Below, piece by piece: positions 56,994 through 64,000 of a stretch of 64,000 nucleotides of DNA. The position numbers and the translations under genes are program-made. Under the pieces are notes generated by a model that was not told the origin of the DNA, did not search any database, and saw only the letters and a list, made by a program, of their open reading frames with translations. Origin of the DNA: Streptomyces sp. 378 (GTDB lineage: Bacteria; Actinomycetota; Actinomycetes; Streptomycetales; Streptomycetaceae); the NCBI RefSeq assembly GCF_030124145.1, contig NZ_JASKMS010000027.1, positions 1 through 64,000 of the forward strand. The letters are read 5' to 3'. Each line of letters opens with the position of its first letter. Position 1 is the stretch's first letter.

Positions 56994-59441
56994 ATGGACG
57001 ACTGCATCCGCGTCACCGGCGCCCGCCTGAACAACCTCAAGAACGTCTCCCTCACCCTGCCGAAGAACAAGCTGGTCGTGCTGACCGGCCTGTCCGGCTC
57101 CGGCAAGTCCACCCTCGCGTTCGACACCCTCCACCGGGAGGGCCAGCGGCAGTACCTGGAGTCGCTGGGCATGGTCACCGGCCTCGTCAGCAAGCCCGCC
57201 GTCGACTCGATCACCGGCCTGTCCCCGTCCATCAGCGTCGACCAGCACCTCACCAACCGCAGCCCGCGCTCCACGGTCGGCACGGTCACCGAGGTCTTCA
57301 CCTACCTGCGGCTGCTGTGGTCGCGGATCGGGGTCCGGCCCTGCCCCGGCTGCGGCAAGGACGTCCCGCCGCCGTTCACCGACGACACCGAGGCCGACGA
57401 GGACGCCGAGGCCGGGCAGCGGCCCTGCCCGCACTGCGGCACCCCCGTGCCCGGCCTGGTCATGGGCTCCTTCTCCTTCAACAAGCCCGCCGGAGCCTGC
57501 CCGGCCTGCACCGGCCTGGGCGAGGTGATCCGGCCCGACGTGCGACGCCTGGTCGACGACGCGAAGTCGGTGGCCGAGGGGGCCGTGCGGGGCTGGAACG
57601 CGAAGTACACCGACTGGAGCCTGCCCGTGCTGCGGGCCGCCGCCGCCCACTACGGCTTCACCTTCGACGCGGACGCGCCGCTGCGCGAACTCGACGACAG
57701 GCAGCGGGACCTGCTCCTCCACGGCGTCGAAAGCCCCGAGTTCCGGCGTCACTTCCCCGGCATCGACCCGCCGGAGACCGTGGCGGCGGGTCGTTTCGAA
57801 GGGGTCGCGACGGCCCTGCTGCGCCGCTACGGCGAGCGCGCCGACGACGCCGAGTACCGCGAACGGGCCGAGCAGCAGGGCCTGGTGAAGCAGCCCTGCG
57901 GCGCGTGCGGCGGAACCCGGCTGCGGGCGGAGAGCCGGGCGGTGACCGTGCACGGGCTCGGCATCGTCGAGGCGGCCCGGCTCCCGCTCGACCGGCTGGC
58001 CGCGTGGCTGGGCGGGTCGCGGGACCGGGTCTCACCGGACGAGTGGCTGTTCGTCGAGCCGGTCGTCGCGGATCTGGAGGAACGCGTCGGACGGCTCGTC
58101 GACGTCGGCGTCGGATACCTCACCCTCGACCAGTCCACACCGAGCCTGTCCGCGGGGGAGACCCAGCGGCTGCGGCTGGCCGCCCTGCTCGGCTCGGGCC
58201 TCACCGGAGTCCTCTACGTCCTCGACGAGCCGACGATCGGTCTGCACCCCTCCGACACCGAACGGCTGGTACGGGTCCTGCGCAGGCTCCGCGACCTGGG
58301 CAACACGGTGCTGGTCATCGAGCACGACCTGGAGGTACTGAAGGCCGCCGACCACCTGGTGGACGTCGGGCCGGGGGCGGGCCGGGACGGCGGGCGGATC
58401 GTCGCCGAGGGCACACCGCAGGAGGTCGCCCGCACCGAGGGTTCGGTGACCGGCGCGTATCTGTCCGGCCTGCTGTCGGCTCCGCCGTCCCGGGGACGCG
58501 GGGACAGCGCGACGGCCGTCGTGATCCGAGGGGCCCGGGCCCACAACCTCAAGAACCTGACCGTACGCGTTCCGCTGCGCCGCCTGGTGACGGTCACGGG
58601 CCCGTCGGGCTCGGGCAAGTCCACGCTGCTGCTGGACATCCTCGGCCGGGCCGCCCGGCGCCACTTCCACGGCGCCGGGGAACCGCCCGCCGAGCACGAC
58701 GGCGTCGACGGCTGGGAGCACCTGTCCAAGGTCGTCCTCATCGACCAGGAGCCGATCAGCCGTATGCCGCGCTCCAACGCGGCCACCTACTCGGACGTCT
58801 TCACCCCGATCCGGGAGGTCTTCGCCGCCCGCAGCCGAGGCCGCCTGAACGCGGGCCACTTCTCCTTCAACGTGCCCGGGGGACGCTGCGAACGCTGCGA
58901 GGGAGCGGGCGTGCTCACCGTCCCGATGCACTTCCTCCCGGCGGTGGAGGTGCGCTGCCCGGCGTGCAAGGGCCGCCGCTTCCGGCCGGAGGTGCTGTCG
59001 GTCCGGCACGAGGGCCACGACATCGCCGAGGTGCTGCGAGCGACGGTGGACGAGGCCGTGACGGTGTTCGAGGACGTCCCGCCGGTGGCCACCCGGCTGC
59101 GACGGATGGCCGACGTCGGCCTCGGCTACCTCCCTCTCGGCCAGCCCGCCACCACCCTCTCCGGTGGCGAGGCCCAGCGCCTGAAACTCGCCCGGGAGCT
59201 GGGACGGCGGACCACCGGACACGCCCTGTACCTCCTCGACGAACCGACGACCGGCCTGCACCCCGCGGACACCGCCCGCCTTCTCGGCGTCCTCCAGCGC
59301 CTGGTCGACGCGGGGCACTCGGTCGTCACCGTCGAGCACAACCTGGACGTCGTCCACGCCTCCGACTGGCTGATCGACCTCGGACCCCGGGGCGGGTCGG
59401 TCGGGGGACGGCTGATCTCCCAGGGACCGCCCGGGATCTGA
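56994..59441 (+). CDS. UvrA-like ABC ATPase (drug-resistance type)
   Basis: An 815-residue UvrA-related protein with two ABC modules. Walker A motifs: GLSGSGKSTLAF near 31-42 and GPSGSGKSTLLLD near 536-548. Signature motifs: TPSLSAGETQRLRLA near 380 and TTLSGGEAQRLKLA near 720. Zinc knuckles: CPGCGKD...CPHCG near 118-145 and CERCEGAG...CPACKG near 635-665. It is shorter than UvrA (~940) and lacks the UvrB-binding and insertion regions, like TioU/DrrC-type proteins that protect against DNA-binding antibiotics. ATG overlaps a likely operator. Confidence 0.88.
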   Translation: MDDCIRVTGARLNNLKNVSLTLPKNKLVVLTGLSGSGKSTLAFDTLHREGQRQYLESLGMVTGLVSKPAVDSITGLSPSISVDQHLTNRSPRSTVGTVTEVFTYLRLLWSRIGVRPCPGCGKDVPPPFTDDTEADEDAEAGQRPCPHCGTPVPGLVMGSFSFNKPAGACPACTGLGEVIRPDVRRLVDDAKSVAEGAVRGWNAKYTDWSLPVLRAAAAHYGFTFDADAPLRELDDRQRDLLLHGVESPEFRRHFPGIDPPETVAAGRFEGVATALLRRYGERADDAEYRERAEQQGLVKQPCGACGGTRLRAESRAVTVHGLGIVEAARLPLDRLAAWLGGSRDRVSPDEWLFVEPVVADLEERVGRLVDVGVGYLTLDQSTPSLSAGETQRLRLAALLGSGLTGVLYVLDEPTIGLHPSDTERLVRVLRRLRDLGNTVLVIEHDLEVLKAADHLVDVGPGAGRDGGRIVAEGTPQEVARTEGSVTGAYLSGLLSAPPSRGRGDSATAVVIRGARAHNLKNLTVRVPLRRLVTVTGPSGSGKSTLLLDILGRAARRHFHGAGEPPAEHDGVDGWEHLSKVVLIDQEPISRMPRSNAATYSDVFTPIREVFAARSRGRLNAGHFSFNVPGGRCERCEGAGVLTVPMHFLPAVEVRCPACKGRRFRPEVLSVRHEGHDIAEVLRATVDEAVTVFEDVPPVATRLRRMADVGLGYLPLGQPATTLSGGEAQRLKLARELGRRTTGHALYLLDEPTTGLHPADTARLLGVLQRLVDAGHSVVTVEHNLDVVHASDWLIDLGPRGGSVGGRLISQGPPGI

Positions 59442-59516
59442 ACCGATCCGCGCCCGCCCACGTCTTCGTCGCGTATCCGCCGAGCGGGAGCGCCCGCTCC
59501 CGAAGGAGGCCCACCC

Positions 59517-59930
59517 ATGAAGGCGTCACCCCCACGCGTCGCCCAAGGCCCCGCACGAGCGCTGCTCGCGGCGGCTCTGCTCTCGCTGTCCGTGGGCTGC
59601 ACGGCGGCGTCCACGGACGGCGGCGGGCGCGCCGACGCGTCCTGCGCGTACGTCATCGAGTACGACAAGCGCAGGTACTTGGCCCGCGCGGAGACGGACG
59701 TCCCCGTGGGGGAGCCGCTCGGCAGCGCCATCCGCCCGGCGTGCGACGACACCCCCGGCGACGGTGACGACGGAGAGCGCCCGGCCCAGGTGACGGCGTT
59801 CGCCGTGCGGGGGGTGGACCCGGCCGTCGCCGTCGCGGTGGCCGAGGACCCCGGCGAGTACCGTCTCGTCGTCGCCGAGTCCGTCAAGGGACTCCCGCCG
59901 GAGCTGAGGAAGGTCCTCGACCGCTCCTGA
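59517..59930 (+). CDS. Small lipoprotein (DUF6281-like)
   Basis: A 137-residue exported lipoprotein. Signal peptide 1-27 ends LSVGC. The mature part begins TAASTDGGGRADASCAYVIEYDKRRYLARAETDVPVG, the pattern of the DUF6281 family, and ends in an alpha/beta stretch AVRGVDPAVAVAVAEDPGEYRLVVAESVKGLP. ATG follows GAAGGAGG. An inverted repeat (GAGCGGG/CCCGCTC, 59482-59499) lies upstream. Function unknown. Confidence 0.78.
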   Translation: MKASPPRVAQGPARALLAAALLSLSVGCTAASTDGGGRADASCAYVIEYDKRRYLARAETDVPVGEPLGSAIRPACDDTPGDGDDGERPAQVTAFAVRGVDPAVAVAVAEDPGEYRLVVAESVKGLPPELRKVLDRS

Positions 59931-59951
59931 CGGGCACCGGCCAGGGTGTCG

Positions 59952-60557
59952 TCAGCCCTGCCGCTCCAGCACCGCGTAGTCGGCGAAGCAGCGGCGGTAG
60001 CGCAGGTGCAGCGTCTCCTGGGTGTGCCTGCGCTGCCACTCCTCGACCTCGGCCGGTGCCGAACGGAGCCCGGAACCGGCTCCGCAGTCCGCGTCCTCGC
60101 CCGAGACGCAGCGCGCCTCGTACTCCGGCAGGGCGGACGGGTCCTGGACGATCGTGTACGGCACGTACCGGAAGATCCTGCCCCCGGCCGGCTCCCCACC
60201 GTGCTCCTCGCGTTGGTGCTTGCGCAGCAGGACGTTCGCGTCCGTCACGGCACTTCCGTCGAACGCGGCCCGCGCGGTGTCCCTCCGGGCGGCCAGTTCC
60301 TCACATGCCGCGCACCCTCGTACCGGCAGCGGAGGCCGGTTCGGATCAGCCGACAGCACCTCCCTGGAACGGTCGTTGACCGCCCGCACTCCCGCGCTGA
60401 GCCGCTCGTCCAGGGTCGCCGGCCGGATCCTCGCCGGGTCCGCCTGCCACTCCCGGCCACCGCCGACCGGGCGGAGCATCACATACGGGCCGGTCCTGTC
60501 CTGGTACTCGCCGACCTTGTGCGTCTGGGGGTCGTAGACGAGCGTTCCCGGTTCCAT
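59952..60557 (-). CDS. Two-domain protein ending in a DUF7848-like domain
   Basis: A 201-residue protein. N-terminal ~65 residues: MEPGTLVYDPQTHKVGEYQD and GGREWQADPARIRPATLDERL, a motif seen in many short Streptomyces proteins. C-terminal ~75 residues: FRYVPYTIVQDPSALPEYEARCVSGEDADCGAG and LHLRYRRCFADYAVL, as in DUF7848 proteins. Both normally occur as separate small genes next to HTH/DUF397 genes, so this is a fusion. A CAACEEL Cys pair lies between. ATG follows AAGGAGCG. Divergent from the HTH gene. Confidence 0.72.
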   Translation of the reverse strand: MEPGTLVYDPQTHKVGEYQDRTGPYVMLRPVGGGREWQADPARIRPATLDERLSAGVRAVNDRSREVLSADPNRPPLPVRGCAACEELAARRDTARAAFDGSAVTDANVLLRKHQREEHGGEPAGGRIFRYVPYTIVQDPSALPEYEARCVSGEDADCGAGSGLRSAPAEVEEWQRRHTQETLHLRYRRCFADYAVLERQG

Positions 60558-60662
60558 TGCGCGCTCCTTCGTTACTCTGGGTGTAGCAAGCGTTGCGCAG
60601 GGGGACGGTCCGGTTCAATGCCTGGCGTGTGACACCGGTGCACTGTCACGGAGGGGGAAGTC

Positions 60663-61622
60663 GTGAGCCGACGGAACGGCGGGGCGGAGTCGGGAGCGAG
60701 CACGGCGGCCGTGTTCGGCGAGGTGCTGCGGCACTTCCGCGAGGCGGCCCTGCTGACGCAGGAGGGCCTGGCACGGCAGATCCCGTGCGACCGCTCGCAT
60801 GTGGCGCGGGTGGAGGCGGGCACGAGGGTGCCGCAGGACACGTTCGCCAAGACCTGCGACGAACTCCTCGGCACGGGTGGGGTGTTGCTCCGGCTGTGGG
60901 GCCGGATCGACTGGTACCCGCAGGTGGAGCATCCGGACTGGTTCCGGCGGCGGGCGGAGATGGATGAGGAGGCGGTCGCCCTTCGGGAGTACCAGGAGCG
61001 GGTGATCCCGGGTTTGTTGCAGACAGCGGACTACGCGCAGTCGCTGTTCTCTCTGCTCGTGAGGGGCGAGGAGTTGGAAGAGCGAGTGCGGGCACGACTG
61101 AGTCGCCAGCAGCGCTTCCTGGCCGACGGCGGACCGCTGTACGTCGTCGTCCTCGACGAGAGCTGCCTGCGCAACATGATCGGCAGCCCTGCCGTGATGC
61201 GGGCCCAGTGCGCTCACTTGCTCGATGTCGGACGGCGGCCCAACATCCGGATCCAGGTGGCCCCCGCCGCGCGCCTCGGCCTGTTTCGACCCAGTGGGTC
61301 CATGTCGCTGATCAAGCTGCCCGATGGGCATGAGTGGGTCTACTCGGAATCGCTCGATCGCGGTCATTTCAACGACGATCCGGCCCTCTTCGCGCGCCAT
61401 AGCCGCACTTATGATGTGCTCAGGGCGGACGCTCTGTCAGCCCCCGAGTCCGCCGCTCTGATCAGCGACGTGATGGAGAGGTACGAGCATCATGACCGAG
61501 CCCGAACTCAGCGCGGTTACGTGGATCAAGAGCAGCTACAGCGACGCCAACGGCGGCAACTGCATAGAAATAGCCCCAGGTTTCCCCGAAACCGTCCCCG
61601 TGCGCGACAGCAAGAACCCTGA
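60663..61622 (+). CDS. XRE-family regulator with DUF5753, extended C-terminus
   Basis: A 319-residue Streptomyces helix-turn-helix regulator. HTH: REAALLTQEGLARQIPCDRSHVARVEAGTRVPQ (residues 25-57). The DUF5753 effector-like domain follows (EYQERVIPGLLQTADYAQSLF near 110, VVLDESCLRNMIG near 160, GSMSLIKLPDG near 215). The normal end is near residue 277; here the frame runs on 43 codons inside the downstream gene, giving an Arg-rich tail. GTG at 60663 follows GGGGGAAG. It overlaps the DUF397 gene by 131 bases. Confidence 0.88.
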   Translation: MSRRNGGAESGASTAAVFGEVLRHFREAALLTQEGLARQIPCDRSHVARVEAGTRVPQDTFAKTCDELLGTGGVLLRLWGRIDWYPQVEHPDWFRRRAEMDEEAVALREYQERVIPGLLQTADYAQSLFSLLVRGEELEERVRARLSRQQRFLADGGPLYVVVLDESCLRNMIGSPAVMRAQCAHLLDVGRRPNIRIQVAPAARLGLFRPSGSMSLIKLPDGHEWVYSESLDRGHFNDDPALFARHSRTYDVLRADALSAPESAALISDVMERYEHHDRARTQRGYVDQEQLQRRQRRQLHRNSPRFPRNRPRARQQEP

Positions 61623-61683
61623 CGGACCGGTCCTGGTCGTCACCCGGTCCGCCTGGGCGGCGTTCGTCGGCTCCGTGCGCTGA
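61492..61683 (+). CDS. DUF397 domain protein
   Basis: A 63-residue protein of the DUF397 family: WIKSSYSDANGGNCIEIAP near 11-29 and VPVRDSKNPDGPVLVVTRSAWAAFV near 37-61. These partner with XRE/DUF5753 regulators (as in BldB and WhiJ-like systems) and may act as antagonists. ATG is inside the HTH gene in another frame. The usual one- to four-base overlap of such pairs is here 131 bases. Confidence 0.92.
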   Translation: MTEPELSAVTWIKSSYSDANGGNCIEIAPGFPETVPVRDSKNPDGPVLVVTRSAWAAFVGSVR

Positions 61684-61684
61684 A

Positions 61685-62029
61685 CTACTGTCCGCTCACC
61701 ATCTGCAGGATCCGGTTCGCGGCCTCCGCCACCGGCTGTCCCACCGCCCCGACGGCCGCGGCGATCGCGGCGACGGCCAGCAGCGCACGGTGCCGCTCGG
61801 CCGGCGGCGCCGCGTCCGCGGCCAGCACCGGCAGGGACTCGTCGATGAGCTGCGCGCTCGGCTGCGGCAACCGGTCGCGCAACTCGCTCACCTCACGGAT
61901 CAGTTCGGCGAGGGCCAGCCGCAGGGCGGGGTCCGGGTCGCCCGTGGTCCCGTTCTTCACGATGCCCGTGTTGCCGCTGCCGCCGTGCATCGTGACGTTG
62001 TCGCCGTAGTAGTGGTTGTTGCCGTTCAT
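61685..62029 (-). CDS. Small protein with N-terminal GDNV/GGSGN motif
   Basis: A 114-residue protein. Residues 5-23 carry the motif HYYGDNVTMHGGSGNTGI. Residues 33-80 form helices (RLALAELIREVSELRDRLPQ) and residues 83-114 are hydrophobic and helical (ALLAVAAIAAAVGAVGQPV), able to meet a membrane. The ATG overlaps the stop of the DUF6232 gene by 4 bases. The motif is repeated at the C-terminus of that neighbour. Function unknown; a receiver-effector role is proposed in the findings. Confidence 0.75.
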   Translation of the reverse strand: MNGNNHYYGDNVTMHGGSGNTGIVKNGTTGDPDPALRLALAELIREVSELRDRLPQPSAQLIDESLPVLAADAAPPAERHRALLAVAAIAAAVGAVGQPVAEAANRILQMVSGQ

Positions 62030-62091
62030 GCCGCGATCCCCACGTTCCCGCTGCCGCCGTACATGTTGACGTTGTCGCCGAAGTAGTAGTT
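61958..62091 (-). repeat. Direct repeat at the junction of two genes
   Basis: A ~57-bp segment occurs at about 61960-62016 and 62034-62090, sharing CGCTGCCGCCGT-CAT and GACGTTGTCGCCG-AGTAGT-GTT. The copies encode the shared motif in the end of the DUF6232 protein and the start of the next protein. Confidence 0.9.
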
Positions 62092-62631
62092 CGTGGGCGA
62101 GCTGATCGTGAGCCGTTCCACGGTCACCCGGAACTCGGTCTCCGGGTTCTCCAGGGCACCGGCGACGTAGCCCACGAGCTGGTCCAGGTGCTGCGGGTTG
62201 CCGCTGGTCACCATGGCCGTGGACGGGCCGGCCGTCTCGACGGCGAGCACGTAGTGCGACTGTGCCGTGAGTACGGAGAGCATGTCGACGAAGGAGAAGA
62301 CCAGCGCCGCGCCCGCGACGAGCCACACGAAGACGAGGAGCCCGCCGGCCGTGGACTCGTCCGCGAGGACGGTCAGGCCGGCGATGATCGACAGGCCGAC
62401 CGCCGCGGCCAGGATGATCCCGGTGCGGGCGAGGAAGCGGATGACCGCCTCCTTGCGCTTGGGGTGGAGGGTGAAGGTGTACACCCGGGCGATGTTGCGC
62501 AGCGGGTAGGCCGCTCCGCCGACCCATAACAGCCCTTTGCCGACCCGCAGTTCCACGTCGGTGACCGACCGGGGCGGCGCGGCGGGCGGGGGTGGCACGT
62601 CGTACTGGCCCGGTGGCTGCTGTGTCTCCAT
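62026..62631 (-). CDS. DUF6232-family membrane protein with C-terminal GDNV/GGSGN motif
   Basis: A 201-residue protein. Residues 25-60: VTDVELRVGKGLLWVGGAAYPLRNIARVYTF, the DUF6232 start. Two membrane helices near 75-95 (TGIILAAAVGLSIIAGLTVL) and 100-122 (GGLLVFVWLVAGAALVFSFVD). A cytosolic domain follows (SHYVLAVETAGPSTAMVTSGN). The last 20 residues are NYYFGDNVNMYGGSGNVGI and two Ala, matching the first part of the next gene. ATG at 62631. The two genes overlap by ATGA and form one transcription unit. Confidence 0.8.
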   Translation of the reverse strand: METQQPPGQYDVPPPPAAPPRSVTDVELRVGKGLLWVGGAAYPLRNIARVYTFTLHPKRKEAVIRFLARTGIILAAAVGLSIIAGLTVLADESTAGGLLVFVWLVAGAALVFSFVDMLSVLTAQSHYVLAVETAGPSTAMVTSGNPQHLDQLVGYVAGALENPETEFRVTVERLTISSPTNYYFGDNVNMYGGSGNVGIAA

Positions 62632-62760
62632 GTGGTCCCCCTGAGTGCCCTGAGTGCCGGCGCGTGTGGTGTGGCAGCCGTGACTGCGTGAACACCAATT
62701 GACGACGATGCGTGTGCCGAGGGCAAGTGGTTTCACGGGCCCGGTGGGGAACCGGGCGGG

Positions 62761-63054
62761 TCAGGACTCCTCGCGCTTGGGGTCGTCGTCCTTCCTCTTG
62801 TCCTCGTCGAGGGACTTCAGGAAGTCGGGATTGTCGTCGGGCGCGACCCACTGCCGCGGACGCTCCGCCGCGGGCACCCGCTTCTTGCCGGCGATCAGCC
62901 AGGAGATCGACCCGACGAGCGGGAACAACAGCACGAGGATCGCCCACAGCGGCTTGGGCATGTGGCGGATCTCGTCGTCTTTGGTGCTGATGCAGTCGAT
63001 GAACGCGTACACGCTCAGCGCCAGCGGCACGAGGAACATCAGTACCCGGAGCAT
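62761..63054 (-). CDS. PLDc_N-domain membrane protein
   Basis: A 97-residue protein with two transmembrane helices (LMFLVPLALSVYAFIDCI near 5-22; KPLWAILVLLFPLVGSISWLIAG near 34-56). This is the phospholipase D N-terminal helical-hairpin family, small membrane proteins of unknown role. The C-terminus is charged (LDEDKRKDDDPKREES). It precedes the UbiD gene divergently, as in other Streptomyces. Confidence 0.87.
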   Translation of the reverse strand: MLRVLMFLVPLALSVYAFIDCISTKDDEIRHMPKPLWAILVLLFPLVGSISWLIAGKKRVPAAERPRQWVAPDDNPDFLKSLDEDKRKDDDPKREES

Positions 63055-63123
63055 GCGCGGCCTCTCAGCGAAAGCGGGTGGGCGGTTCAGGGTCAGAGTA
63101 GCCGCTCGGGGATACTGGACCCC

Positions 63124-64000
63124 ATGGCTTACGACGATCTTCGCTCCCTACTCAGGGCGCTGGAGCGCGAGGGCGACCTCAAGCGCATCAAGGCCGAGGT
63201 GGACCCGTACCTGGAAGTCGGGGAGATCGTCGACCGGGTGCAGAAGGCGGGCGGCCCGGCACTGCTCTTCGAGAACGTGCGCGGTTCGAGCATGCCGCTC
63301 GCGATGAACGTGTTCGGCACGGACCGGCGGCTGCTGAAGGCCCTGGGCCTGAAGTCGTACGCCGAGATCTCCGAGCGGATCGGCGGGCTGCTGAAGCCCG
63401 AGCTGCCGCACGGGTTCGTCGGTGTGCGCGAGGCCTTCGGCAAGCTCGGCGCGATGACGCACGTGCCGCCGAAGAAGGTGAAGGACGGCCCCGTGCAGGA
63501 GGTCGTCCTGACCGGGGACGACGTGGACCTGGACCGGCTCCCGGCCCTGTTCACCTGGCCGAAGGACGGCGGGTCGTTCTTCAACCTGGGGCTCACCCAC
63601 ACCAAGGACCCGGAGAGCGGCGTGCGCAACCTGGGCCTCTACCGGCTCCAGCGGCACGACCAGCGCACCATCGGCATGCACTGGCAGATCCACAAGGACA
63701 GCCGGAACCACTACCAGGTGGCCGCGCGCCGGGGAGAGCGGCTGCCCGTCGCGATCGCCTTCGGTTGCCCGCCCGCCGTGACGTACGCCTCCACGGCGCC
63801 GCTGCCCGGGGACATCGACGAGTACCTGTTCGCCGGGTTCCTCGCGGGCAAGCGGATCGAGATGGTCGACTGCAAGACCGTCCCGCTCCAGGTTCCGGCG
63901 CAGGCCGAGGTCGTGATCGAGGGCTGGCTGGAGCCCGGCGAGATGCTGCCCGAGGGTCCCTTCGGCGACCACACCGGCTTCTACACGCCGCAGGAGCCCT
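63124..64000 (+). CDS. UbiD-family decarboxylase (menaquinone pathway), 3' end cut off
   Basis: The first 292 codons of a prenyl-FMN-dependent decarboxylase; it continues beyond the window. UbiD features: MAYDDLRSLLRALEREGDLKRI, LLFENVRGSSMPLAMNVFG near 50-68, and MHWQIHKDSRNHYQVAARRGERLPVAIAFG near 182-211, with the prFMN-contact region starting there. It corresponds in sequence and context to the Streptomyces enzyme (MqnL, SCO4490 from memory) of the futalosine menaquinone route. ATG at 63124. Confidence 0.92.
   Translation, partial: MAYDDLRSLLRALEREGDLKRIKAEVDPYLEVGEIVDRVQKAGGPALLFENVRGSSMPLAMNVFGTDRRLLKALGLKSYAEISERIGGLLKPELPHGFVGVREAFGKLGAMTHVPPKKVKDGPVQEVVLTGDDVDLDRLPALFTWPKDGGSFFNLGLTHTKDPESGVRNLGLYRLQRHDQRTIGMHWQIHKDSRNHYQVAARRGERLPVAIAFGCPPAVTYASTAPLPGDIDEYLFAGFLAGKRIEMVDCKTVPLQVPAQAEVVIEGWLEPGEMLPEGPFGDHTGFYTPQEP

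Noticed and set aside
54009..59441. A biosynthetic gene cluster
   Set aside because: There is one free condensation-domain protein and a resistance-like pair, but no adenylation, ketosynthase, carrier or tailoring set.

Overview
This is a stretch of actinobacterial chromosome, almost certainly Streptomyces. By eye it is very GC-rich with G/C at third codon positions. It carries near-identical copies of genes that mark the genus: the developmental sigma factor BldN with its anti-sigma factor RsbN, the redox sensor Rex fused operonically to hemACD, the tiny ribosomal protein bS22, a class I lysyl-tRNA synthetase, and DUF397/HTH and DUF6232-type accessory genes. The window opens with the 3' end of a 5S rRNA gene and its terminator, so an rRNA operon lies just to the left.

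Layout. 0.1-4.6 kb: HAD phosphatase, MFS exporter, AcuC-like deacetylase, a conserved phosphatase-like protein and a small excisionase-type DNA-binding protein. 4.7-9.7 kb: bS22, a nucleotide-sugar-epimerase-like protein and a PlsC-type acyltransferase on the plus strand, facing rsbN and bldN on the minus strand; a good BldN-type promoter lies between bldN and rsbN. 10-19.5 kb: HAD-IB hydrolase, glutaredoxin-like protein, then the rex-hemA-hemC-hemD operon behind a Rex operator, a BBE-type FAD oxidase, and hemB. 19.4-30.6 kb: methyltransferase, aminotransferase, two decayed genes (DUF4232, DUF4253), DinB protein, divergent argS and lysS, a DUF2637 membrane protein and two DUF3558-like lipoproteins. 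30.7-45.1 kb: a looser accessory zone with RtcB, SDR, SnoaL-like protein, YnfA, LLM oxidoreductase, a two-component system, GNAT, MerR, a GvpU-like protein, an HTTM/DUF5819 membrane pair and a secreted ice-binding-like protein with long low-complexity repeats. 45.4-53.9 kb: hemL, a histidine phosphatase, a secreted deacetylase-like lipoprotein and the System II cytochrome c maturation operon (resA-ccdA-resB-ccsB). 54-64 kb: stand-alone condensation-domain protein, deaminase, a TioE/UvrA-like self-resistance pair, HTH/DUF397 genes, a two-gene unit that shares a repeated glycine-rich motif, and the start of a UbiD-type menaquinone decarboxylase.

How the genes fit together. All five tetrapyrrole genes seen here (hemA, hemC, hemD, hemB, hemL) take glutamyl-tRNA to uroporphyrinogen III. 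The cytochrome c maturation operon downstream uses the resulting heme, and Rex ties heme supply to the NADH/NAD+ ratio. bldN and rsbN form a sporulation-control module.

The most unusual signal is at 61.9-62.1 kb. Two adjacent, overlapping genes end and begin, respectively, with the same roughly 18-residue Gly/Asn-rich motif (a 57-bp direct repeat in DNA). The layout recalls bacterial amyloid-type signalling pairs. Other points worth a look are a duplicated gene tail after the acyltransferase, a gene killed by a single in-frame amber codon, families of tandem repeats at 47.5-48.05 kb and 50.3 kb, and a join between two gene blocks that, from memory, lie on opposite arms of the S. coelicolor chromosome.
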